From JBFFXF01 sp041569895 (GTDB taxonomy: Bacteria; Planctomycetota; UBA8108; JACQVS01), in contig JBFFXF010000187.1 in NCBI GenBank assembly GCA_041569895.1, positions 1 through 14,402 on the forward strand: a stretch of DNA of 14,402 nucleotides, in the 5' to 3' direction. Below, one piece after another: positions 1-7,567 of the stretch. Both the position numbers and the translations under genes were made by a program. Each line of letters begins with the position of its first letter. Position 1 is the stretch's first letter. The notes beneath the pieces are model-generated. The model was not told the DNA's origin, did not search any database, and worked only from the letters and a program-made list of their open reading frames with translations.

Positions 1-3000
1 CCAGGCGGCGCCGTCGCGAATTCGCGCCTTGACGACGCGTGGTCCGCCGATGGTGATCGGCCCGCTGTAGGCCTGCGCGGTGGGGGAGGTGTCGCCGCTG
101 CCGAAGCGGCGCGGATCGCTGCCGTCGGTGGTGAACCAGATGGTGCCGCCCTGGCCGGCGGGCCGCGACATCGACAGCCGGAACCCCGGCGACACCGCGC
201 CGCCGTGACGGCTCAACAACGGCGACTCCTCGCGAGGATAAAGACCGGCGGAACGAAGCTGGTTGAGCACGATGTTGGTGCGCACGGGGAAGTAGCTGTC
301 GTTAAGCCGATCGCGCTCGACGTCCCAGTGGGTCGCCGGGCGGTAGAACTCGTACGGTCCGTTCGATGACGAGTGCACGTCGCGGCGGTAATCTCCCCAG
401 CGCGCCGACTCGCCGACGACCGCCTCCTGGATGTCGCGGGCGCGCACCTCCCAGCGCTCGGTCACCTCGCCGACCGTCAGCGCCCCGTTGTTGAAGAAGT
501 GGCGGTGCGCGTGGTCGCCGACGCGCAGCCGGAACTCGGCGTTCTGCCGCAGCCGCTCGAACAGCCGGCCCGGGCTGTCGTTGGCGTCGGCGCCGATGCG
601 GCTCCGGCTGGGGCTCTCGAAGATGCGCTCGGCATCCCAGCTGAAGAACATGTAGCCGGCGCCCGGCTCGCGACGACGGGCCGCGTACCAGTTATGGCTC
701 GGCCAGTCCTCGTTCGAGCCGAAGTAGTTCACCAGCATGTAGTCGATCAGCAGCGTGACGTCGAGGTAGTCGCGCTCGATCTGCAGGTACCGGTCGTTCG
801 ACGACAGGCCGGCGTTGGCGAGGGACAGCATCGTGCTGTAAGCGGATCGATCTCCGTCGACCGCCTCGCCGGAGTTGAGCGCGTCGTAGTCCTCCTTGTC
901 GCCGCCCGCGTACGTTGCCGCGAAGGCGGCGTTGGGTCGCTCGACGAGGTTGTAGAGCCCCCAGTAGAGACCGTTGAGATAGAGGTGCACGAACGAGCCG
1001 TGCGATGAGATCTGCCCCATGTCGCGCAGCGAGTCGCGCACCCACTGGTCACGGATGTACTGCGAGCGCCGACGCTGGCCGCTGTCCCAGTGAATCCAGG
1101 AGTTGTTGTAGCCGGCGCGCAGGATCAGCTGGTCGAAGTTGTCGGTGTCGGCGTCCGGGAAGAGGCGGTGCCGCAGCCGTGTCGGGCCGTAGTCCCCCTT
1201 GAACAGGATACGCCACGAGTGCTTCGGCGACCTGTCCGGGTTGCGACTGGCGCCGCCCTGGATCCGCACGCCGCAGTTGACGTGGAATCCCTCCTTGCCG
1301 TCGGGGTGGATCATCTCCAGCGACACGCCTCGCTCGTTGGAGACCCCGCGTCCGCCCGGGTTCGAGTAGAGCGCGAAGATGTCGTTCACCCGCCCGACGA
1401 TCGACATCGTCGGGATCGAGACGAGCGCCGGACCGATGCGATCCCGGTACCTCGGGTCGTTGACGACCTCGGGGTCCATCCCGTAGTCGACCGATGGCGC
1501 GCCTCCCCAGAACGTCGGGAAGCCGGCGGGCCGATCCGGCTGCCGCCGGACCTCGTCGTGGAAGATGTAGGTGTGCGTCACCACCTCGGACGGCAGGAAC
1601 CCGTCGCGATACGCGATCGCCCGCACGGTGACGACGGCCTGCGACGCGCTGGCGGCGATGCGGAACGCTCCCCCGTACTCGGTGCCGCTGCTCGTCGTCG
1701 GCTCGGTGCCGTCGAGTCGATACCGAATGGTGGCGCCCGGAGTCTCGGAGGAGATCTCGAGGTCGAAGGGCGCGGTGAAGAACCCGCGCTGCGCGCTGAA
1801 GTGCGGCGTGGCGACGATGCCCTCGAGCCGTGAGCCGAGGCTGTTCGCCGAGCCCGGCGTCGGCGACTCGAAGTACGTCAGCGCGCCGGTGCCGTCACGC
1901 CCGTACGAGATGTCGGCGCGCAGCGTGGGAAACGCGGGCGCGAGCTCGTCGACGACGCGGCGCGGCGTGTCCGGGCTGAAGAGGCCGACGTACTCGCCGT
2001 CGGAGCTCAGCTTGAAGTTCGCGTGGATGTTCCCCGCCGTCGGCGAACGGTCCTTTCCCGATGCGAGGATCACGAGGAAATCGCCCGGCGCGATCGATCG
2101 CGGCGGCAGGATGAACTTCGCCGGCTCCGCCGGATCGTCGGTCACCGACCAGCCGCCGACGTTGACCGCCTCCGCCCCGCGGTTGACGATCTCGATCCAG
2201 TCGGTGCGGTCGCCGTCCTCGTCGAGCAGGCCATCGATGTTGGAGGCCACCACCTCGTTGATCGCGAGCTCTCCGAGGGGCGCGTCCGGATCCACGGTGT
2301 ACGACCACGAGCCGCCACCGAAGGCGTTCGGCGGGTCCGCCGTGTCCGTGATCCCGTGGCCCGCGCGCCAGCGCGCCGACACCTCGCCCGGCGGGCGCGG
2401 GTCGAATGTGAACACCCACGGTCCGCGCGCGCTGCCGGTGAGGCCCGTCGCCGACTCGCCGTCGAGGAGAAGGTCGGCCGCGTCGACGCCGGTCACCTCC
2501 TCGTTGAAGACGACCTCGACGCGCGAGAGCGAGCGTATCGTCACGCCGGCGGCGGGTGAGAGCGATTCCACCTGCGGCGGGCTGGTGTCGACGCCGATCG
2601 GATCGGCGAGCTCGAGGTCGAACTTCAGATCGCTCGAGGTGATCGACGTGTTGAACACCATCACGGCGACGGCGTTGGTCCCCTCGCGCAGGTACGAGTC
2701 CGGCGCGTCGAGCTGGAAGGTCTCGTACGTCCCCGACTCGTGGTTCCCCGCGGCAGTGCCGTCGAAGGAGAGCACGTCACCCGCCGATCCGGGCACGTTC
2801 TGACGCAGCAACTCGACGCCGTTGATCCAGAGGACGAAGCCGTCATCGTAGTCGGCGCGCGCCTCGAGCTGCACCACGGCGCCCGGCCGCGTCAGCTCGA
2901 ACGTCCTGCGCAGGAAGAGCGTCGTGTAGTTGGTGCGCATCGGCGGCGTCAGCGAGGAGAGATCGACGCCGTACGGCGGATCACCGTAGCCGAAAGGGGC

Positions 3001-3204
3001 GGCGCCGGCGTCCCACGAGGCGTCGTTGAAGGAGGGCTCACGCCACGCGCCAGCGGGCGAGGAGGCCTCCTGGAGTCCGCGGAAGTAGCGCCAGGTCGCG
3101 CCGCGCTGGATATAGGTGACCTCGTCGGCGGCGAGCGGCACGGCGGCGAGGCCGGCGAGACACAGTGTCAACGTGGCATGAAGAACGCGGGTAGATAGAG
3201 GCAT
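1..3204 (-). CDS. Secreted CotH-family protein with lamin-tail and chitobiase-like domains (3' end cut off by window)
   Basis: The reading frame is open from ATG at 3204 to the window edge: 1068 residues and no stop, so the C-terminus is missing. A signal peptide covers residues 1-26 (cleavage after LAA). Next come a beta-sandwich binding domain (about 30-200, with 'DDGFVLWINGVEL' near 120), an Ig-like segment (about 205-300), a lamin-tail domain (from GELAINEVV at 311 to about 415), a chitobiase/hexosaminidase C-terminal-like domain (about 458-545), the CotH domain (about 592-890) and a second chitobiase-like domain (about 995 onward). In CotH, 'YLNGLYWGLYNLVER' near 750, N831, D833, N838 and WDAE at 856-859 match family motifs. 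Known CotH proteins include a spore-coat protein kinase; the activity here is inferred, and an extracellular role is likely. GGTGAG lies 7 nt before ATG. The preceding minus-strand gene has its own terminator, so this gene is probably transcribed separately. Confidence 0.9.
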   Translation of the reverse strand, partial: MPLSTRVLHATLTLCLAGLAAVPLAADEVTYIQRGATWRYFRGLQEASSPAGAWREPSFNDASWDAGAAPFGYGDPPYGVDLSSLTPPMRTNYTTLFLRRTFELTRPGAVVQLEARADYDDGFVLWINGVELLRQNVPGSAGDVLSFDGTAAGNHESGTYETFQLDAPDSYLREGTNAVAVMVFNTSITSSDLKFDLELADPIGVDTSPPQVESLSPAAGVTIRSLSRVEVVFNEEVTGVDAADLLLDGESATGLTGSARGPWVFTFDPRPPGEVSARWRAGHGITDTADPPNAFGGGSWSYTVDPDAPLGELAINEVVASNIDGLLDEDGDRTDWIEIVNRGAEAVNVGGWSVTDDPAEPAKFILPPRSIAPGDFLVILASGKDRSPTAGNIHANFKLSSDGEYVGLFSPDTPRRVVDELAPAFPTLRADISYGRDGTGALTYFESPTPGSANSLGSRLEGIVATPHFSAQRGFFTAPFDLEISSETPGATIRYRLDGTEPTTSSGTEYGGAFRIAASASQAVVTVRAIAYRDGFLPSEVVTHTYIFHDEVRRQPDRPAGFPTFWGGAPSVDYGMDPEVVNDPRYRDRIGPALVSIPTMSIVGRVNDIFALYSNPGGRGVSNERGVSLEMIHPDGKEGFHVNCGVRIQGGASRNPDRSPKHSWRILFKGDYGPTRLRHRLFPDADTDNFDQLILRAGYNNSWIHWDSGQRRRSQYIRDQWVRDSLRDMGQISSHGSFVHLYLNGLYWGLYNLVERPNAAFAATYAGGDKEDYDALNSGEAVDGDRSAYSTMLSLANAGLSSNDRYLQIERDYLDVTLLIDYMLVNYFGSNEDWPSHNWYAARRREPGAGYMFFSWDAERIFESPSRSRIGADANDSPGRLFERLRQNAEFRLRVGDHAHRHFFNNGALTVGEVTERWEVRARDIQEAVVGESARWGDYRRDVHSSSNGPYEFYRPATHWDVERDRLNDSYFPVRTNIVLNQLRSAGLYPREESPLLSRHGGAVSPGFRLSMSRPAGQGGTIWFTTDGSDPRRFGSGDTSPTAQAYSGPITIGGPRVVKARIRDGAAW

Positions 3205-3262
3205 AGACTGTCTCACCGAGTGCACCTGACGACCGTTCGCGGACCCCCTCCCGAATCCCGCC

Positions 3263-3291
3263 ATTATAGGGACCGCCTTTTGCGTCCCCAG
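3263..3291 (-). promoter_or_regulatory. Candidate sigma70-type promoter of the CotH-family gene
   Basis: The minus strand carries a perfect -10 hexamer, TATAAT, at 3268-3263. A poor -35 match (CTGGGG, 3291-3286) sits 17 nt upstream. Transcription would start near 3256, giving a leader of about 50 nt before ATG at 3204. The perfect -10 stands out in such GC-rich DNA. The weak -35 suggests an activator or an alternative sigma factor, but that is inference. Confidence 0.5.
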
Positions 3292-3311
3292 TTTTTTCCC
3301 CAACGCGAGAC

Positions 3312-3342
3312 GGGCCCAGCCTCGCGTCGCGCGGCTGGGCCC
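3312..3342. repeat. Perfect 10-bp inverted repeat upstream of the CotH promoter
   Basis: GGGCCCAGCC at 3312-3321 is matched exactly by its reverse complement at 3333-3342, with an 11-nt spacer of alternating CG. It lies about 55-85 bp upstream of the predicted transcription start of the CotH-family gene. Neither strand has a T-run after the stem, so it is not a classical intrinsic terminator. It could be an operator for a dimeric regulator or a back-up terminator of the preceding gene. Confidence 0.6.
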
Positions 3343-3497
3343 CTCCCGTCCGTCGTGTTCCGGATGCTGCCGCCTTACGAACACGCCACGAAGACGCTCG
3401 CGGGATTCACCACCAAAGCCACGTTGCCAATCCAGAAGTACGATCTCATTCCACAGTCTGCCTGTGTGGGTGTCACGACGTCGATGCTTCTTGGCGG

Positions 3498-3550
3498 AAA
3501 AAAAAAAACGACGCTCCCCTCCGTCAACGGCGGCGAAGGGGAGCGTCGTT
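3498..3550 (-). terminator. Intrinsic terminator of the large secreted protein gene
   Basis: The arms at 3507-3520 and 3537-3550 are perfect complements (14 bp, including ACGACGCTCCCCT) around a 16-nt loop. In the minus-strand transcript the stem is followed directly by a U-run, encoded by eleven A residues at 3498-3508 on the plus strand; the outermost stem pairs use the first of these. The hairpin begins 6 nt after the stop codon at 3557-3559. This is a textbook rho-independent terminator and argues against read-through into the CotH-family gene. Confidence 0.93.
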
Positions 3551-3556
3551 CTCAGA

Positions 3557-6500
3557 TCACGGCTCGCACGGAGGGAACTCCGCGCACCCGAGGTCCCGGG
3601 AGCCCTCCGGATCGGCGCCACAGGTCGGGAAGGGCGCGGCTGGCGCGGCCTGCCCGAGGAACTGGAAGCCGAGGCTGGCGATCGGGTCGGTGATGTTGAC
3701 CGCCCCGTCGTCGTTGACGTCCTGGATCTCCAGGCAGTCGACGACCGGAGCGTCGCCGAGGAACTGGATGCCCAGACCCCGGACCGCGTCGGTGATGTTG
3801 AGCGCGCCGTCGGCCGTGACGTCGCCGCGGATGAAACGCGGGCCGCCGCCGACGGTGAACGTCTGCGAGCAGGTGTTGTCGGGCGCGGTCTCCGGGCAGT
3901 CGTCGTCGACCGAGACGGAGATCGTCCAGCTCCCGGCGACCAGGTCGAAGCTCGCCGAGCTCGACGCCTGCGGGCCGCGCGTCATCACCATGCCGGCGCC
4001 GTTGTCCGCCGTGAACGTGTACTGGACGCGGTCGCCGGAATCGTCGGTGGCCGTCGCCGACGCGACGTAGGTGCCAGGCTCGTTGTTGGCGGGCCCGGTG
4101 ACCTGGAGACCGTCGCAGTGGGTGTCGGCGTCGCGCTCGTCACAGGGCACGGACGCGGCCTCCCAGATCTCGAGGATGACCGCGTTGCCACCGTTCGGGT
4201 CGCCGCCGCCGCCTGGCCCGTCGTTCGAGTTGGCCTGGAGCTGGTGGATGCGGATGTAGCCCTCGGTGACGGTCAGCGTCGGGCTGCTCGGACACGCGTT
4301 GGTCGGCCGGCCCTCCTCGTCCATGTTGACGAACTGCGGGTCGGGGCTGACGCCGTCGCCGAGGGGAGGCAGCAGCCCATCGAACCCGACGCGGGCGTAG
4401 ACGCCGTCGCCGGCGTCGCCGTCGGTCTCGCCGAAGTCGTACTGCGCCTGGTCGTGGTTGTGGACGAGAACGACGTGGTCCTCCGAGATGTTGCTCGGCG
4501 GGCCCTCGCCGCCGTTCTCCGCGAGGATGCGCGTGGCGTGGGTGTTGTCCGCGCTCCCGAACGCGCCGACGAACCGGTAGGTGCCGTTCGGGACGTCGAT
4601 GCGGAAGATGATCCCGTCCGCCTCGATCGGCGCCACGTTGCCCTCGTTGCACGGCACGTTGCCGTCCGGCGGGTCGTTGATGAACTGGCTGCAGCTCTGC
4701 TGTCCGGCGAGCCAGTTCTTGGCGCCGATGAACGAGTCGTAGATCTGATCCGGGCAGTCGTCGCCGAACTCGTTGCGGTTGTTGGGCGAGTCGTCGAAGG
4801 GCCCGTAGATCTCCCAGCCGCCGCGTGCGGAGTGCACCGGCGCCGGCAGGTTGTCGGGGTTGTCATCGGGATCGAACGGATCGTCGATGAAGTAGAGCTG
4901 CTCGTATCCGTAGCCGAGATCCTCCGAGTACTTCACCGAGTTCGGGTCGCCGCCGACCTGCAGGACGGTGATGTAGTTCTCGCCGTCGTCGCTCGCGAGC
5001 GGGCAATCGAGCAGGCGCGACCCGAAATGGAACGCCGCGAAGAGCGCCGCGCCGTTGTCCTCCCGGGGGCAGCCCGCGACACAGCGGATGCTGCTCGCGC
5101 CGAGCACCGGCGCCTCCTCGGGACAGCCCATCGGGATGGTCACGGTGCCGGTGAACGGATCGAGGTCACGCGCCGGGCACGTCTCGAGCGCCTCGAGCGT
5201 GTACTGGAGGTCGGTGTCCTGGGACACGGTCCAGGTGATGGTGTTGCCTTGGACGCTGCCGCCGCCGGCGTCCTTGACGCTGAACAGCGCGTCGAAGGTC
5301 TCGACGATCGTCGCCTGCGCCGACACGTTGATGGCCGAGAGCGCGACCTCGACGTCGATGCCGGACTGGATGACGCCGCTCGCGAGCGTACGCGTCACCT
5401 CCGCGGGGACCGCACCCTCCGGATAGGAGTCCGGGGGCACCAGGCTTCCCCTCACCGAGCCGTCGACGAGCGGGTTGCCCGCGGTGTCGCGCACGACGAC
5501 GCGGACGCCCGTGCCGCCGCCGCGCTCGACGACCGCGACGAGGAGGATGTTCTGTCCGGGCACGAGCGTCGCCGGGACCATGTCGCCCGAGCCGTAACCG
5601 GGGATGCCGCGGCAGACCTGGTTGACGTGGATCAGGCGACCGTTGAGCCGCGCCTTGATCGCGTCGTCGCTGCCGAGCTCGAGCATCACCGGCAGGCACT
5701 CGTCGGTGGTGTTCTCGAGGTAGTTGAGGCTGTAGATGATGTAGTCGTCGAGCGGGCTGTCGAGGTTCTCGGGGAGGTTGTAGTTGATGTAGCCGTTGCT
5801 GTCCGCCACGGCGGTCCACACGGTGAGGACGCCGTCGATGGCGAACGGATTGACGTCGGGATTCGGCGCGAACGCGACGCCGACGCCGCCGGCGAGGACG
5901 CCGAACTCGGGGATCAGCTCGTCTCCGTCGGCGACCAGGACGTTGGTCTCATCGCCGGTGTCGTCGCTCGCGAGGTAGTCGGTCGTCGGAAGACGGCCGT
6001 TGTCGTCGCATTGCGGGCCGGAGTTGCCGCCGAGGTCGATCGGACCGAGGATCAGCGCCGCGGAGATGCCGCCGCTGGCGGTGTTGAGATCGCCGGGCTC
6101 CGGGATGCACTCGAGTGTCGCGATGATCGCTGTCGGGCAGCCGCCTTCCGGGGCGATGTCGACCCTGAAGTCACCGGGGAGGCAGTCGTCGGGGGATCGG
6201 ACGCCGAAGGTCAGCTCGCCGTCGTTCGACACGGCGAAGGTGAGCTGGTTGCCGTTCTGCTGGCCGTCGCCCGGATCGTCGATCGCCCAGCCGTCCGGCG
6301 CCGTGACGGTGATGGTCGTCGGCACGGAAACGTTGGAGGCGTTCAGGATGATGGCGACATCGTCGCCGGGGTTGCGACCGCGCGGATCGGGCGTGTCGAA
6401 CACGACGTCCACGTCGACGAAGATCGGCTCCGGAAACTCCTCGTTCCCCTCGACCTTCCACAGCTCGAGGATCACCAGGTCGCCGCCGTTGGCATCGCCC

Positions 6501-7336
6501 GTGCCGAATCCCTTGAGCGCGTGGATGCGGATGTACCCCTCGGTGACCTCGAGCGTCGGGCTATTGGCGCCCTCGCCGGTCGGCTGACCGAGGTCGTCGA
6601 CAAGCAGCAGTCCCTCGTCGTCGACGTTGATGAAGCCGTTGACCGCCGCCGGCGGCGGGATGAAGCACCCGAAGCCGACGCGAGCATAGACGCCGGTGCC
6701 ATGCTTCGACTGGTCGTAGTTGTTGACCAGGACGACGAAGCTGTCGTTGAGGGGGTCGAGCTGGTCGGGGGGTCCCTCGCCGCCATCCTGGGCGAGGATG
6801 CGGTGCTTGTGCGGGTTGTCCGGCGAGCCGATCGCCATCACGAAGCGGTAGAGGCCGTTCGGCACGTCGGCGCGGAAGATGGCGCCTTCCGGGGCGTCGC
6901 AGACCGCGCCCTCCTCGTCCGGGTCGATGACCAGCGGATCGATCGGCGCGCACGGTATGGCGTACGTCTTGGTGCCGAGGAACGAGTCGTAGAGCTCGAG
7001 CGGGCACGTGTTCGGCGAGAACGTCGTCCTGTTGTTCGGCGAGTCGTCGAACGGCCCGAACCGCCCGTAGCCGCCCCGGCTGTTGTCTCCCGGATTGGTC
7101 ACCTCGAAGCCCCAGCCGCGGCCGGCGTTGTACTCGAGCGCGGCGGGCGAGGTCTGGACCACCATGGTGTAGTTCTCGTCCGGCTTGTTGAAGACCGAAC
7201 ACGTCAGATTCCGCGACCCGAACGCGAACGCCTTGATGAGCTCGGGCTCCGCGGCCAGCCGGCTGCCCGGCGCGAACGCCAGCAACACCACGGCGGAGGC
7301 GAACAGGGAGACTCTCCCGCACACTCGACGATTCAT
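3557..7336 (-). CDS. Large secreted protein with two copies of a malectin-like module and a dockerin-like Ca-binding tail
   Basis: The protein has 1259 residues. The ATG at 7336 was chosen because a signal peptide follows (residues 1-29, cleavage after LAA) and GAGAGGG lies 5 nt upstream; the frame stays open further upstream only as antisense of the next operon. A module at about 33-297 recurs in diverged form at about 760-1062. Both copies share GPFDDSPNNR, DVPNG-YRFV, GGEGPP, GVYARVGF and VTEGYIRIH. The general look is that of malectin/CBM-like sugar-binding sandwiches, an inference from pattern. Between them lies another beta-sandwich ('SDDAIKARLNGRLIH' near 555). A PKD-like segment (about 1065-1165) precedes the tail (1168-1259), which has paired Ca loops at D1172-D1183 and D1206-D1217. 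No catalytic motif is evident. A carbohydrate-binding surface role is plausible but unproven. Confidence 0.9.
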   Translation of the reverse strand: MNRRVCGRVSLFASAVVLLAFAPGSRLAAEPELIKAFAFGSRNLTCSVFNKPDENYTMVVQTSPAALEYNAGRGWGFEVTNPGDNSRGGYGRFGPFDDSPNNRTTFSPNTCPLELYDSFLGTKTYAIPCAPIDPLVIDPDEEGAVCDAPEGAIFRADVPNGLYRFVMAIGSPDNPHKHRILAQDGGEGPPDQLDPLNDSFVVLVNNYDQSKHGTGVYARVGFGCFIPPPAAVNGFINVDDEGLLLVDDLGQPTGEGANSPTLEVTEGYIRIHALKGFGTGDANGGDLVILELWKVEGNEEFPEPIFVDVDVVFDTPDPRGRNPGDDVAIILNASNVSVPTTITVTAPDGWAIDDPGDGQQNGNQLTFAVSNDGELTFGVRSPDDCLPGDFRVDIAPEGGCPTAIIATLECIPEPGDLNTASGGISAALILGPIDLGGNSGPQCDDNGRLPTTDYLASDDTGDETNVLVADGDELIPEFGVLAGGVGVAFAPNPDVNPFAIDGVLTVWTAVADSNGYINYNLPENLDSPLDDYIIYSLNYLENTTDECLPVMLELGSDDAIKARLNGRLIHVNQVCRGIPGYGSGDMVPATLVPGQNILLVAVVERGGGTGVRVVVRDTAGNPLVDGSVRGSLVPPDSYPEGAVPAEVTRTLASGVIQSGIDVEVALSAINVSAQATIVETFDALFSVKDAGGGSVQGNTITWTVSQDTDLQYTLEALETCPARDLDPFTGTVTIPMGCPEEAPVLGASSIRCVAGCPREDNGAALFAAFHFGSRLLDCPLASDDGENYITVLQVGGDPNSVKYSEDLGYGYEQLYFIDDPFDPDDNPDNLPAPVHSARGGWEIYGPFDDSPNNRNEFGDDCPDQIYDSFIGAKNWLAGQQSCSQFINDPPDGNVPCNEGNVAPIEADGIIFRIDVPNGTYRFVGAFGSADNTHATRILAENGGEGPPSNISEDHVVLVHNHDQAQYDFGETDGDAGDGVYARVGFDGLLPPLGDGVSPDPQFVNMDEEGRPTNACPSSPTLTVTEGYIRIHQLQANSNDGPGGGGDPNGGNAVILEIWEAASVPCDERDADTHCDGLQVTGPANNEPGTYVASATATDDSGDRVQYTFTADNGAGMVMTRGPQASSSASFDLVAGSWTISVSVDDDCPETAPDNTCSQTFTVGGGPRFIRGDVTADGALNITDAVRGLGIQFLGDAPVVDCLEIQDVNDDGAVNITDPIASLGFQFLGQAAPAAPFPTCGADPEGSRDLGCAEFPPCEP

Positions 7337-7466
7337 GGAAACCCTCTCTTGCTGTGCCGACGAGAGCACGGGACCCACCGCGACTCGACGACTCTCGACC
7401 GAAAACCTCATCCGGAGACCCGACCCGGGGAACCCGGACGCCGATTCCGACCCGATTCTTGCCGCG

Positions 7467-7495
7467 ATGTTAATCGTATGCTCCGGGGGTGTCAA
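7467..7495 (-). promoter_or_regulatory. sigma70-type promoter of the large secreted protein gene
   Basis: The minus strand has a consensus -35, TTGACA (7495-7490), a 17-nt spacer and a good -10, TAACAT (7472-7467). The predicted start near 7460 gives a leader of about 120 nt before ATG at 7336. It lies in the 231-bp divergent region shared with the plus-strand operon. This is the best promoter match in the window. Confidence 0.7.
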
Positions 7496-7532
7496 AGGTT
7501 CTCGGCGCCGCCCGCGAGGTCTGGACACGACG

Positions 7533-7561
7533 CTGACGGCGGCCCGCAGATCGAGTACATT
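7533..7561 (+). promoter_or_regulatory. Possible promoter of the PSCyt1/DUF1501 operon, implying a leaderless mRNA
   Basis: CTGACG (7533-7538) and TACATT (7556-7561) are 17 nt apart, each matching 4 of 6 consensus bases. The start expected about 7 nt after the -10 would fall on the A of the ATG at 7568. The gene has no convincing Shine-Dalgarno sequence, which is consistent with a leaderless transcript. The match is weak and could be chance. Confidence 0.3.
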
Positions 7562-7567
7562 CGATGC

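Larger units (their letters stand above)
3205..3497. other. Intergenic region upstream of the CotH-family gene
   Basis: This stretch of about 290 bases separates two minus-strand genes. It holds the candidate promoter of the CotH-family gene and a perfect inverted repeat, both listed separately. I see no credible small gene here. An open plus-strand frame across it has no recognisable protein features and runs antisense into the neighbouring genes. The stretch from about 3345 to 3497 is less GC-rich than the genes around it, and I see no further structure in it. Confidence 0.6.

Noticed and set aside
3561..3836. True cellulosomal dockerin
   Set aside because: No cohesin or scaffoldin is visible, and the linker and Cys-rich end follow the planctomycete tail type rather than clostridial dockerins.
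3464..7567. A plus-strand open frame that extends the DUF1549/DUF1553 gene about 1370 codons upstream
   Set aside because: It is antisense to the 3557-7336 gene. Its translation is rich in R, A, V and D with no domain pattern, whereas a clean signal peptide begins at 7568.
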